Part shown: positions 11,221-22,298 of the stretch, piece after piece
Layout: each line of letters begins with the position of its first letter
Numbering within the stretch: the stretch's first letter is position 1
Source of the DNA: Cephalopachus bancanus
Lineage: Eukaryota; Chordata; Mammalia; Primates; Tarsiidae
NCBI GenBank assembly: GCA_027257055.1
Contig: JAPVLO010000123.1
Coordinates: 744,001-808,000, forward strand
Direction of reading: 5' to 3'
Length of the DNA stretch: 64,000 nucleotides
The notes under the pieces: model-generated
What the model was told of the DNA's origin: nothing
What the model saw: only the letters and a program-made list of their open reading frames with translations
Databases searched by the model: none
Translations under genes and position numbers: made by a program

Positions 11221-12863
11221 TCAGAGAATGCCAATTTAATGTAGGAGACTGACAGTCTCCTGCAATTGTCAATTCAGTGCCAGGCAAGCTAAGGGAAGGG
11301 GAGGTGGCTCTGGAGACTTCTGACTCAGTGAAGTCAGGAAGGCCTCACGGAGGAGGTGGTGTTTCCACCAGGCCTCACAAGACGAGTGTGCTGTCTTCAT
11401 GGAGGACACTGAAAGAGCAGAGGCAGTGAGGCGGGACTCATGGTAAGCTCAAGGGCTAGAAACAGGGGCCCTGGGGCGGGGGGTGGTCAGTGGGAGAGAA
11501 GGCTGGGCAGGGAGGCTGCAGGTGATGGTGAGGAGCCTTGAGGTGTGACCCAGGTGACAATGACCCACCGACTACATCCCTGAGGGGTGGCTCAGTGGCC
11601 CAACACTTGGCCTCTGCAGCCTGCATGCCCAGCTGAGTTCACAGAGGCGGCATGTCCTCGTGGCAGGAATAGACAGGAGTGCCTGCAGAGCCCTTGCCCA
11701 GTGCTGGGGTAGACCCCCCCATCCCCCACCAGCTCGTCTGCTAGGCACCATGTGGCTTTTATGCTCAAGAGAGCACCCAGTTCCGTCTTCGGGCTGTGAC
11801 TCTGGAGGTGGCTCGAGTCTCCCCAGTCCCCAGGTCTCCTCCCTTTGAGGCATGCGAGACAGAGGCTGTGGGGGCACTGGCTCCCCGGGTGAGCCATGCC
11901 AGCTGCCAGGAGTTCTGGGCACGAGCTGGATGCCAGGTTGGAGGGTGGCTTCTGAGCAGAGAGAGATCCTCATCATTGCCACACACTTGGCAGGCACGCG
12001 GGTTTGACCCCAGGGCTGGGATTCTCAGAAGGTGGTTAGAGTCCCATTTGCTCACTTAGGATGGGGCCATCAGGTGCCGTTTGCCTGGGGGTGGGCAGGA
12101 AGAGCACAGGCCTGCATGGATGGGCTGGGGGTGTTTTCTGGGTTGTCTGCTCTTGGAGAGTTAGCCAGGGATGCCCCCAAGCCCCCTGGGGCTACCCCAA
12201 CAGCAGAAGGGAGCACCTGCCTCTGTTGGCCAGTTCCCTTCATGGAGGGTCCCTTGCACCTGTGGCCCTGGCTCGGGATTAAGTTTCTGGGGGGCCGCAT
12301 CCGTCTGTGCCCCTACCGTTGCTATGCAGATGTGTCTGGACCAGTCAACGGGTCCCCTGGAGCAGCAGTGTTTCTTACACTTTCTGGAGTGCGGAGATGT
12401 TTCCAGGCAACCGAGCGCGCCCCTGGCCGGCCCGGTGTTTCCAGTCCTGGCTCTTGGTTTCCAGGCTCTCCCGTCTGAGCAACACCTCAGTTGATATGCC
12501 AGGTCTCTCCCACTATGGCTGCCACCCTTCCCCCACTCCTCCAGGTTCCCACACACCTGCTCCTTGAGTCAAGGCTCCTTCCCCTCCCAGGAGGGTAAGC
12601 ACCCCAGGCCAGGGCTCCCATCACTCCCAGTGGGCAGCCGGAGCTGTCGCCTGCGGCCTGGGTGTCTTCACACACACCTTTCCCAGGCTCTGGAGCGAGG
12701 GTGTTCGGAGGGGGATGACTGGGAGGGACTGGGTGCTGTGACCCTCCTGCCGAGGAGAGATCCCAGCGGCAGCACTGACCCGACCTTGTGTGGTCTCCCT
12801 TCCTCCTGGCCTGTGTCCTTCCTGCCTCTTCCTATGACTGCACCACTGCGCCCCAGCCTGAGC

Positions 12864-12988
12864 GACCCTCCCTCCCTCCCTTCTTCCTTCTCCCTTCCCT
12901 CCTTCCCCCCCTGCCTCCCTCTTTCCTCCCCCTTCTGCCTTCTCACCTTCCTTCCTCTCTCCCTCCCTTCCTCCTTCCTTTCTCTCTT
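12864..12988 (+). repeat. Polypyrimidine (CCTT)n-like low-complexity tract
   Basis: About 125 nt of nearly pure C/T with CCTCCCTCCC and CCTTCCTTCC units. Confidence 0.9.
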
Positions 12989-13145
12989 AAACAGCCTTAT
13001 TAAGATTTGATGAACATACCATAAAACCCACCCATTTAATGTGCACAATGCAATTGTTTTTAGTTTATTCGCAGAACTGTGCCACCAGCACCATAAGCCA
13101 ATTGGAGAACATTTTATCAACCCCAAAGAAACCCCGCAAGCGGGC
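12989..13145 (-). repeat. Old L1 (L1M/HAL1-like) fragment
   Basis: TTATTAAGATTTGATGAACA, ATAAAACCCACCCATTT and AGAACTGTGCCACCAGCACC resemble old L1 antisense 3' text. Confidence 0.6.
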
Positions 13146-13464
13146 ATCCCTTATTCTCCCTCCCATCTGGAGTTCACGCCCCATGAAGCCGGCCCCAGGG
13201 ACTGAGGCGGAGCGGCCCCTTCCCTGCACCGGGTCTTCCGCAAGGAACCGCAGAACCCGTCGTCCCTTCCAGCTGGCCCACTCGCTTCCTCGCGCCTGTG
13301 GCTGGGAAGGTCAGCAGCCCACTCTCATTTACCCAGGGAGAGGCATGGGGCCCGCAGGCCACACAGTGGTGGGGGACCCAGCTCCTGTCTGACATGCCCA
13401 CCTTTTCCAGCACCCCAGTCACCTTCCCACAGTGGCCCCTACATGTTCGTGGGCCTCCCCGGCC

Positions 13465-13757
13465 ACTCTTTTTTTAGAGAGAGGGTCTCTCTGTCGCTCA
13501 GGCTGGGGCGCAGTGGTACAATCATGACTCACTGCAGCCTCACACTCATGGGCTCACTGACCCTCCTGCCTCAGGCTTCTGAGTAGCCGGGGTGAGGGGT
13601 GCCACCACACCCAGCTAATGTTATTTGTTTTTGTAGAGATGGGGCCTCGCTGTGTTGTCCAGGCAGGTCTTGAACTTCTGGCCTCTAGTGATCCTTCTGC
13701 TTCGGTCTCCCAAAGTGCGGGGATTACAGGTGTGAGCCATGAGTCTCCATGTCTGGC
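13465..13757 (-). repeat. AluJ-type
   Basis: Dimer with GTAGAGATGGGGCCTCGCTG linker; older group. Confidence 0.87.
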
Positions 13758-13774
13758 TTCCCGGCAATTCTTAT

Positions 13775-13935
13775 AACATAGGACCTCAGTTTCTCCATCT
13801 GTGAAATGTGAATACGAACGCCCAAGGCACACGTTGTGAGGATTAAGTGACAACAAAGGCAGCCCTGTATGTAAAGTGTTTAGCCTGTGCTTGGCACATA
13901 GTTGTCCTCCAGCAGATAAAAACCGTGTTGAATTG
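13775..13935. repeat. MIR-like remnant
   Basis: CCTCAGTTTCTCCATCTGTG, GAGGATTAAGTGA and GTGCTTGGCACATAG are MIR core text. Confidence 0.65.
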
Positions 13936-15125
13936 AATTCCCACCCTGACATGCAGGGCCCTGCACATTCTGGTTGTTTGGAGGTGGGCAGAAAGTTTAT
14001 CCCTCTCCTCACCTGGAATATGGCAGATAAAAGAAAGACCCTCGTCCTTCTTCTGGGTCACCTGGAAGCTGGTGAGGTTGGTGGGGAGGGCGAGGGTTGA
14101 GGCTGGTGATGATGACTAAGCTCCGGCAGCTGTGAAAGTCTGGCTCATCAGCACCCTCAAAACTTCCCGTTGCTGTTTGCAAACACAGGCCACCCCCGGA
14201 GAAGGAGGGCCAGGCTTAGGGAGAGAGCCCGCCGCAGCCACAGGACCTGGGCAAAGCATGCTACAGCTTAAAGGCAGCGAGTTTGGCAGGGGGCTGGGGT
14301 GCTGTGGCTGTGGTTTTCCGGAGGCGCCTGTCTCCCCTTACCTGGCTGCAGCCCCCTCCCCCAACCCCCACCCACGAGGAGCTCTCTTCCCAGGAGTGCC
14401 TGGTCAGCTGGCCACAAGAAGCCAAATGAAGTGCCAGGGTGTAAGTGTGGGGCTCACGAGAGTGATGCTGTGTCCGTCCGCACGGAAGTATCCCTCCAGG
14501 ATTGCCCGGCGTGCCTGCCCCTGGACCGCAGGGCGCTGAGAAGTCCCACAGTCCCTGGGAAGGTGTCTGGGGGCCTGCGAGCAGGCTGGACAGGAGCACT
14601 GAGTCAGTGCTCTCAGCCCCACCCGACCCAGCCCAGCTGACAGAAACACTCCCGGCCTGAGCACCCGGCGGAAGAGCCAGACACTCCCCTCTGGTGACAG
14701 CCATCACTCAGATGTCTTTTTATATGCCTCATGCCTCATGAGAGAACCAGCCAGGGCACGATTTCCAGATCCAAGAGAAAAACTGTAAATTAGCGTGAAA
14801 AGTAGTTCTCGTCAAAAAATGCTGCCAACGACAGTGTAAATTTGGTACAGCCCTTCTGAGGGGCAATCTGGCAACATGTTTAGAAAATGAAAAGAAAAAG
14901 CTCAGATTCTTTATTCAGAAAGATTCCATGAAATTGACAACCCCTCTTCTCCCTCGCCCACCCCCGGCCCAGGGGAGAATGGGCTGTGATGGGCGGAGAG
15001 GGTGGCAGCAATGCTGCCCATGGAAATGAAGAAAGGGGAGCGCTTCAAATATCTGACCCCATGGAGTGGCAGCTCCGTGGAGGAGGCAGGTCCTCTCAGT
15101 GGACAATTATGCAACCATTTAAAAC
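13936..15125. other. Intergenic, no feature recognised
   Basis: A 135-aa and a 148-aa open frame overlap on opposite strands with no domain; neither is supported. Confidence 0.45.
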
Positions 15126-15416
15126 AATTTTTTTTTGTTGAGTCAGAGCCTTATTCTGTCATCCAGGTTGGAGTGCAGTGGCATGCTCGCGGCCACTGCA
15201 GCCTCGACCTCCTGGGCTCAGGCAATCCTTCTGCCTCAGCCTTCCAATTAGCTGGAACCACAGGCACGCACCACCATGCCCAGCTAAACTTTTCATTTAT
15301 TGTAGAGATGTGATCTTGCCAAGTTGCCCAGGCTGGTCTTAGATCCCTGGACTCAGGCAATCCTCTTGCCTCTGCCTCCCAAAGTGCTGGGATTACAGGT
15401 GTGAGCCACTGCACCC
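15126..15416 (-). repeat. Alu, intermediate type
   Basis: GAGTCAGAGCC start and TTATTGTAGAGATG linker. Confidence 0.9.
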
Positions 15417-15464
15417 AGTCATCATATCTATATTAAGGAAAGACCCTATGAAGTAATGGTTTTC

Positions 15465-15640
15465 AAGTAGGTCTCGGGACCTGGGTTTGAACCCTGGCTT
15501 TCTTTGTGCCTCAGTTTCCATCTGTGAAAATGAGCATTCCCACTAGTACCTTACCCACTGGGTTACTGTGAGATGTCAATTAGAGCAAGGATGTAACACC
15601 CTTAGCCCCACATCTGGCACACCATCGGCATTTCTGCAAA
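15465..15640. repeat. MIR-like remnant
   Basis: TGGGTTTGAACCCTGGCT, CTCAGTTTCCATCTGTGAAA. Confidence 0.6.
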
Positions 15641-15703
15641 CATAAGCTGCAGTTATGGTGGCAGGCAGAGAGTAGACAGAATGTTCTACTCTGCCTTTTC
15701 TCA

Positions 15704-15921
15704 CTTTTTTTTTTTGAGTTGGAGTCTCACTCTGTTGCCCAGGCTGGAGTGCAGTGGCACACTCATGACCACTGCAGCCTCGACCTGCTGGGCTCAAGTG
15801 ATCCTTCCACCTCAGCCTCCCGAGTAGCTGGAACTACAGGCATGTACCACCACACCTGGCTAATTTTTTGATTTATTGTAGAGATGAGGTCTCGCCAAGT
15901 TGCCCAGGCTGGTCTCGAACC
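15704..15921 (-). repeat. Alu truncated at the duplication breakpoint
   Basis: It stops inside GGTCTCGAACC, where the 195-bp inverted copy begins; its remaining ~80 bp are missing. Confidence 0.9.
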
Positions 15922-16116
15922 GTTCACTGAATAAATGCACAGATCATGTAGCATTCAGAGGTGAAGAACAGCATTCATAAAACATATCCAGGGTTGGGCG
16001 CGGTGGCTCAAGGCTGTAATCCCAGCACTTTGGGAGACCCAGCAAAAGGACTGCCTGAGTCCAGGGGTTCGAGACCTGCCTGGGCAACTTGGTAAGACCT
16101 CATCTCTACAATAAAT
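15922..16116 (+). repeat. Left arm of the 195-bp inverted duplication
   Basis: Reverse-complement match to 19061-19255: 72 bp of non-Alu text (15922-15993) plus the first ~123 bp of an Alu, about three mismatches. Confidence 0.92.
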
Positions 16117-16262
16117 CAAAAATTAGCCGGGTATGGTAGCATGCACGTGGAAGGATCGCAGGAGCCCAGCAGGTTGAGGCTGCGGTGGCCGGGAGCATGC
16201 TACTGCACTCCAGTCTGGGTGACAGAATGAGGCTCCAACTCAAAAAATAAAAAATAAAATAA
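15994..16262 (+). repeat. Alu with a chimeric left arm
   Basis: The first ~123 bp copy an unusual Alu at 19061-19183; the rest is the young-group linker CAATAAATCAAAAATTAGCC. It ends in an AT-rich tail. Confidence 0.88.
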
Positions 16263-16704
16263 AATATATACAAGCATATCTACACATTTAATTATATAAT
16301 ACATATATATATGATGTCTGCTGAAGGTCAGTTATGCAAGAAAAAGAAAGATCTGGGCCAATGACAATAGATCAAGAGTTAGGATTTGTTTTGTTTTTGT
16401 TTTTGTTTTCCCCTTCCTACTGAGCAGAAAAAAAAATTTAAAGTTAAAAAAAACACACAGAGACACAAAACTCCACCTAGAATTTGCAGCAGAGGAGAGA
16501 AATGAATGAGAAAGTGCAGGAAAAGTAGGAAGGACAGTAATGCCGGTCATGGCTCAGAACCAGGAGACAGAGCGACTTGGGAAGAAGTGAAGGGTGGGGT
16601 GGCATTTGAGGGAGGAACAGCGGCCTGGATGGTGGCGAGTCAGGAGGAGGAGAGATGGGGCAGGGCTCATCTGGCTTGTGCTTCCCAATGGCCATTATTG
16701 TTAC

Positions 16705-17007
16705 ATGTTTTGTTTGTTTTGAGACAAGATCTGTCTCTGTCCCCCAGGCTGGAGTGCAGTAGCACAATTATAGCTCACTGCAGCCTTGAACTCCTGGGCT
16801 CAGATGATCCTCCCTCCTCAGCCTCCAGAGTAGCTGGGATTATAGGAGAGTGCCACCACACTCGGGTAATGTTTTTATTTTTTGTAGAGACAGGATCTCA
16901 AAATGTTTCCCAGGCTGGTCTTGAACTCCCGTGCTCAGGCGATCCTCTCACCTCGGCCTCCCAAGGTGCTTGGATTACAGGCCTGGCATGAGCCACTATG
17001 CCTGGCA
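16705..17007 (-). repeat. AluJ-type
   Basis: GAGACAAGATCTGTCTCTGTC start; older dimer. Confidence 0.87.
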
Positions 17008-17285
17008 ATGATTGCTAAAGCTTTTTATTATCTGGTGCTTAAGAACATTACCTCCTCAATGTTTACATTCCTCTCATTTTTTAGACTACAGGAAATGATA
17101 AAAGGAAAGAAAATAATAAAGCCTCAGTTTGCTTTCAGCCTTGTTGTGCCAGAAGGGAGGAAATCTCCGCCAAATTCTTCCTTGGGTCCTAAGGAGGCAT
17201 TCGGTTCCCCTCACCTGAGAGTCAGGGAAGCTCAGCTGAATGTGATCCTCCTGGCAAATGCAGAAAGGCAGTGCCATGTGCATAT
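17008..17285. other. Single-copy spacer between Alus
   Basis: 280 bp without recognised repeat or gene. Confidence 0.4.
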
Positions 17286-17573
17286 TTTACTTTATTTTAT
17301 TTTTTTGAGTCAGAGTCTCACTCTGTTGCCCAGGCTAGAGTGCAGTGTCATGCTCACAGCCACCACAGCCTTGACCTTCTGGGCTCAGGCGCGCCTTCCA
17401 AGTCGCTGGAACCACAGGTGCGCACCACCAAGCCCTGCTAATTTTTTTTATTTATTGTAGAGACAAGGTCTCCTCACGTTGCCCAGGCTGGTCTTGAACC
17501 CGCTAGCTAAGGCAATCCTCTTGCCTCTGCCTCCCAAAGTGCTGGGATTATAAGTGTGAGCCACCGCGTCCAG
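17286..17573 (-). repeat. Alu, intermediate type
   Basis: GAGTCAGAGTCTCACTCTGT start. Confidence 0.9.
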
Positions 17574-18073
17574 CAGCCATGTGGATATTTTAAAACAAGA
17601 TGATTTTACGGAGGGGAGGACTGCCATGGTTCTCTAAAAATGGGAGGGTTGCTTCCCCTTATTAGAAAGGGACACCTAGGGAGCAGGGAAAGAGGGAGAG
17701 GAAAGGGTGGGAAAGGTGCCATTTGTTCAGAGCTCAGTTGAGCACCTGGTCCCACAGGTGGGCACAGAGTCTAGAGTAGACAAGGCAGAGGAGTTTACAG
17801 ACAGGGGCATCTACCATCCCAACAGGGCTTCCTGAGAGTCTGTTGAGGGAGCCTTGTGCAGTCCCCCTGATGTGCCCCGAGATTGAGTGATGCGTCCACA
17901 GCCTGCAGCTGGTGGAGGCACAGCTGGGAAGCACAATCGTGCTGGAAGAGCCTGGCCCTTCACCTCCGGGGGCAATTCTGTGGTTCTTTCTGCCATGGTC
18001 ACGACAGGTGATTTTAGGGGTATTGGAAGATGTGGGTTCAAGACAGCAGCTGATTGAGTCAGGATTACTTCTT
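17574..18073. other. Single-copy spacer
   Basis: 500 bp with no recognised feature; the 132-aa minus-strand open frame spans Alu sequence. Confidence 0.4.
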
Positions 18074-18367
18074 CTTTTTTTTTTTTTGAGTCGGGGTCTC
18101 ACTCTGTCACCCAGGCTGAAGGGCGGTGGCATGATCGCAGCTTACCGCAGCCTCAACCTCCTGGTCTCAGTGATCCTCCTGCCTCAGCCTCCTGAGTACA
18201 AGAGGCTATGGCTGCCGCCATCACACACAGCTAATTTTTAAATTTTTTGTAGAGACGAAGTCTCACTGTGTTGCCTAGGATGGTCTCGAACTCCTGGGCT
18301 CAAGCAATCTTCCTGCCTTGGTCTCCCAGAGTTTGGGATTACAGGCGTGGGCCACCATACCCGGCCT
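18074..18367 (-). repeat. AluJ-type
   Basis: GAGTCGGGGTCTCACTCTGTC start and TTTTTTGTAGAGACG linker. Confidence 0.9.
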
Positions 18368-18410
18368 CCAGTCAAGATTACTTCCTATGGAATTCTTCAC
18401 TCCATAATGT

Positions 18411-18714
18411 TTTCTTTTTTCCTTTCTTTTTTTGAGTTGGAGTCTCACTCCTGCGCCCAGGCTAGAGTGCAGTGGCACGCTCACCGCCTCAACTCCAGTG
18501 TTGACCTTCTGGGTATCAGCGATCCTTCCGCCTCAGCTTTCCAAGTAGCAGGAACTATAGCCGTGCGCTACCACGCCCAGCTAATTTTTGATTGATTGTA
18601 GAGACAAGGTCTCGCCAAGTTGCCCGGGCTGGTCTCAAACCTGCAGGCTCAGGCAATCGACTTCCTTCGGCCTCCCAAATTGCTGGGATTATAGGCTGAG
18701 CCACTGAGCCCGGC
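18411..18714 (-). repeat. Alu, young group
   Basis: GAGTTGGAGTCTCACTC start and TTTTTGATTGATTGTAG linker. Confidence 0.9.
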
Positions 18715-18903
18715 CCAGAATGTTGTTTTCATCGAGAAACTGTCCATTACCCAGAATGTGAGAGGACATGCACTTTGACAGCTGCATGCGTTCCTTTCTG
18801 AACACATTGAAGTAATTGCTAAGGATCTTTTTCTTATTCCCTTTTGGTAGGGAATAAAAAATAAAAATATCACTGTACATGAGAGGAAAATCTGTGTGGA
18901 TGT

Positions 18904-19183
18904 GTTTTTTTTTTTGAGTCAGAGTCTCACTCTGTTGTCCAGGCTGGAGTGCAGTGGCATGCTCACGGTCACCGCAGCCTCAACCTGCTGGACTCAGGCT
19001 ATCCTTCTACCTCAGCTTTCCAAGTAGCTGAAACTACATGTCACCACACCAGACTTATTTATTTATTGTAGAGATGAGGTCTCACCAAGTTGCCCAGGCT
19101 GGTCTCGAACCCCTGGACTCAGGCAGTCCTTTTGCTGGGTCTCCCAAAGTGCTGGGATTACAGCCTTGAGCCACCGCGCCCAA
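18904..19183 (-). repeat. Alu, source of the inverted copy
   Basis: Unusual CAGTCCTTTTGCTGGGTCTC text that is matched exactly by the copied arm near 16035. Confidence 0.92.
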
Positions 19184-19255
19184 CCCTGGATATGTTTTAT
19201 GAATGCTGTTCTTCACCTCTGAATTCTACATGATCTGTGCATTTATTCAGTGAAC
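19061..19255 (-). repeat. Right arm of the 195-bp inverted duplication
   Basis: Partner of 15922-16116 in opposite orientation, spaced 2.9 kb. Includes 72 bp of non-Alu sequence (19184-19255). Confidence 0.92.
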
Positions 19256-20250
19256 AGGTTTTTGGTACCAGGCCCTGAGCTAGGGTCAGCTGTGGCTTTC
19301 CCTGAGATCCAGTCAGGAAAGGGCCCTGTTTTCAAGGAGCCAATGGACTGGAAAGGCATTACAATCCAGTGTGGGGTGGGTGAACGCACCTGCCGGTGCC
19401 TGGAAAGTCAAGGAAGGTGACCTCTAATTTGAAGGAGGGGCGAGCTGGAATTGGCCAGGGAAAGTCGGGAGTCGGGTGCAGAAGAGGCTTCCAGGCAGGG
19501 AGGACAGCGTTTGCAAAGGCTTGGAGGAGACTGGATCTCAAGTTAAATCATTAAAACTGAAAAATCATGCCAATCTTATCGTGCTTTATCCTTGGTTGCT
19601 ACAAGACTTGGTTAAGCAATCTGGCTTTTCACCCCCTCTCTTCATTTCACTTTGGGGAGAACCCTCAGGCCCTTGGCTCCTTCCCTGATGGATGCCTGAG
19701 TTAAGGGGTCTCAGACCCTTTGGACACAAAGATGGCACTGCTGAGCCCTGCCTTGGGAAGGGGTGAATGCAGGCAAGGCTTTGCAGTGGTCTGGCCTCTA
19801 CCTTTTGTCCTGGTCCTCCCTGAGATAGCTATGCCTCTGCCAGAAGGCTGAGGCAGGCAGAGTCAAGGACAAAGGCTGAATCCACGAGCCACGTCTCACC
19901 CCCTCTTCCCCCAATTTTAGGACCTCAGTGTTGGGACTGCCAGGTTTCAGCCAAATCTCCACCTTCCCTGTGGCCAGGAGAGTTGGCAACCTCCACATAA
20001 AATCCTCAGTGAGGTTTCTGGGAGAGAAATGACCTTGGCTTTGGTATGTAGTTCCTGGTGACATTGAACATTCTTAAATTCTAACAATCATTAAACAAGT
20101 CATTTTTACATTTAAAGGCAGAGTTTTGCTAGAATTCCAAAAATGCCTCCTCCTTATGCCTCAATTTTCTTTTGGTTTCACCCATGCTTTGACCTTAATA
20201 AACTCTTATACCTACGTACACAGGATAGTACCATATGTTTGTGTGTGTGC

Positions 20251-20268
20251 GTGTGTGTGCACACACAC
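20251..20268. repeat. GT-CA palindrome, 18 bp
   Basis: GTGTGTGTGCACACACAC, alternating purine-pyrimidine and self-complementary; a textbook Z-DNA or cruciform candidate. Confidence 0.8.
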
Positions 20269-20329
20269 CTACTGGGCTCATAGTTCAGCTCTCAGAGTTC
20301 ACAAATTCACCCTGGGCTTGTGAATGAAC

Positions 20330-20465
20330 ATTCTGAGGCTCAGCTTCCTCTCCTGAAAAATGGGGATACGATGGTGCTGGTTTCATAGGGTGTTCAGGGT
20401 TAAATGGGATTTTGTTTATACAGCGCTTAGCGCAGTGCCTGGCACAGTGTTAGCTTTGAATAAAT
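20330..20465. repeat. MIR-like remnant
   Basis: GAGGCTCAGCTTCCTC and CGCAGTGCCTGGCACAGTG. Confidence 0.6.
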
Positions 20466-22121
20466 GGTAACTATTATGTGCACAGAAAAAAAAAAGACGG
20501 CACAAAAGTGTTGGCAGCATTTATCTCTAGTGGGTGGGATATGGTTACAATGAACATCTATTACGTTTGTAATCAGAGAAAAAGAACAATAAATGTTATT
20601 ATTAATTTAAAAATCTGGGTTTGGCTTTGTTGGAAGGAACCTGCAGTTAATGTCAATGAACCAACCCCCAAGTAAGAGAAGGCCTTCTGTTTTTAGACCA
20701 GGACTGTAAAGACAGACACCGGGCTCCCACCCCCGCCCCATCAACTAATGGAGGCTATAACAAAGGGAGAGACTTGGTCGGAAATCCAGAGACATGCCAC
20801 CTTCATTTAAACTTGCATCCCCCAACTACTGCTGTTTGGAGGGCTGGCAGGAGGATTCAGAGATGGTGATTTGATTTTCAAAATAAGGCTTTCTCTTCCA
20901 TTGAGAGGGTGCTGTCGTTCTTAGCTGGAAATCTGACTCTCCAGGAAGGATTCCAGGACAGTGACATTTACCCTATACTGGGCCTTCACTCAGGAATCTC
21001 AAAAAATAAAACATGCACTAGCCCACTTCCAGCTGGGGGACTGGGATTGTCCTGGTCTGGCATCCAGGACAGTATGAGGCCCTGGCCCTTGGTTCTGTCT
21101 CTGGAGATTCTTGACGGCTAGCCCAGTGCCCGGCGGCAGCGGGAGACAGAACCCACCTGGAGCTGCACGAGCCCCTCCAGACCTCTCCTTGCTCTTCCTG
21201 GGCCATCCCCTGACAAGCAAGAAGGGGCAGAGTGCCTACCACCTCGGATTATCGCAGAACTATCACCCGCACGGGCTGGCTTTTGAGCCACTTTCTTTCT
21301 CCCCTTCCGCACTCTGGGGGTTGGGGGGGATATTGCTGCTGGCTCTGGAATAAAATGCCGCCTCTGTTTGGGAGACAAAGAACAGTGGCTCCTCCGGGTC
21401 AGCTGTCTCTCCTGGCTGGCCAGCCCTGGCCTCCCCCATGCCTCTTTGGAGGCTCCAGGCGCCCAATGAGGAGGGCCTTCCCAGGCTAGACTCGGAGCGG
21501 CTGCACCAGGGGCGTGTTTTCACTGGAACTCGAAGGAATATTTTACCTTAAAAGACCTCAAGCTGCTTCCCCGCTGAGATGTTCATTTGCAGAGGTGGGG
21601 GTGGGGGGCAGGAGGTGCTGTGGCTGGGGAGGTGGCCCGGCCAACGAGGTGGTACAAGCGCGACAGAGTGCATGTGCGCACCAGCGCGCGTGAGAACACG
21701 GGAGGGTGTGCACGTGTGCTAGCTGGTGTGTAAGGGCGGTGAGAGTGATGGGATGGGACGAAAACGCGTCCTGGGGCGCGTGCGCCCGTGTGAGAGCGCG
21801 GGTGTGAGTGCTGGCGTGAAAGTTTCGCACCCAGGTTTGCAGCTGTGCAAAAGTGCGCACGGCCCGTCGGGTGTGGGGCGCCGTGTGCGAGCCGGTGTGC
21901 AGGCGTATCCTGTAGGGCGCTGGGAGCGCCTGCTCGGGATCGCACCAGCACGTGTGCCGCGGCGTGTGCACGGCGTGTGCGGGCGCGGGAGGCGGAAGGG
22001 AGCAGCGGAGGCCCGGTGTGTGCTTGCGGGTGCGAGCCGGAGCATGTGCGGGGCCGGCGCGTGCGCGGGCGCGCGCGGGACTGCGGGCGCGCGCCGCCGC
22101 CCCCCGCCGGAGTCGGAACCG

Positions 22122-22135
22122 GTTGCCATGGGAAC
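22122..22135 (+). promoter_or_regulatory. RFX-type X-box (GTTGCCATGGGAAC)
   Basis: A 14-bp imperfect palindrome matches the RFX consensus (GTNRCC, spacer, RGYAAC) at all but one position: GGGAAC in place of GGYAAC. It lies immediately upstream of KIFC3 exon 1 in the CpG island. RFX factors drive ciliary and centrosomal genes. That KIFC3 uses the site is inference. Confidence 0.5.
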
Positions 22136-22159
22136 GCGCCGCGGCCGGAGTTAATCATT

Positions 22160-22298
22160 TCCTGTGGAAAGAGTGCGGGAGGGGCGCGAGCGGGCGGGCG
22201 GAGGCGGCGGCGGCGTGGAGCTGCCTCCCGCGGGCAGGCCGGGCCGGGCCGAGCCCCCGGCGCTGCGGCGACGCCGGGATCCTGCCTCCGCCAGGCGG
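22160..22298 (+). other. KIFC3: KIFC3 exon 1 (5'UTR, approximate start)
   Basis: GC-rich leader ending at a strong donor, GCGG|GTGAGT, with GT at 22299-22300. The 5' edge is a guess. The leader has no in-frame ATG, but it is open in the frame of the 27261 start, with the nearest upstream stop at 22152-22154. Confidence 0.65.

Larger units (their letters stand above)
9778..13464. other. Intergenic, single-copy and ancient-repeat sequence
   Basis: Contains an L2/MIR-like stretch (11020-11220), an X-box-like site near 12399-12411 and a pyrimidine tract (12864-12988). No gene could be supported, including the overlapping open frames at 9900-12700. Confidence 0.5.
19256..21640. other. Upstream region before the KIFC3 CpG island
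   Basis: Holds a MIR-like remnant (20330-20465) and a TG/CA palindromic run (20251-20268). No gene is supported. Confidence 0.5.

Noticed and set aside
12399..12411. Second X-box-like site upstream (GTTTCCAGGCAAC)
   Set aside because: Distant from any promoter and weaker than the 22122 site; a chance match is likely at this scale.
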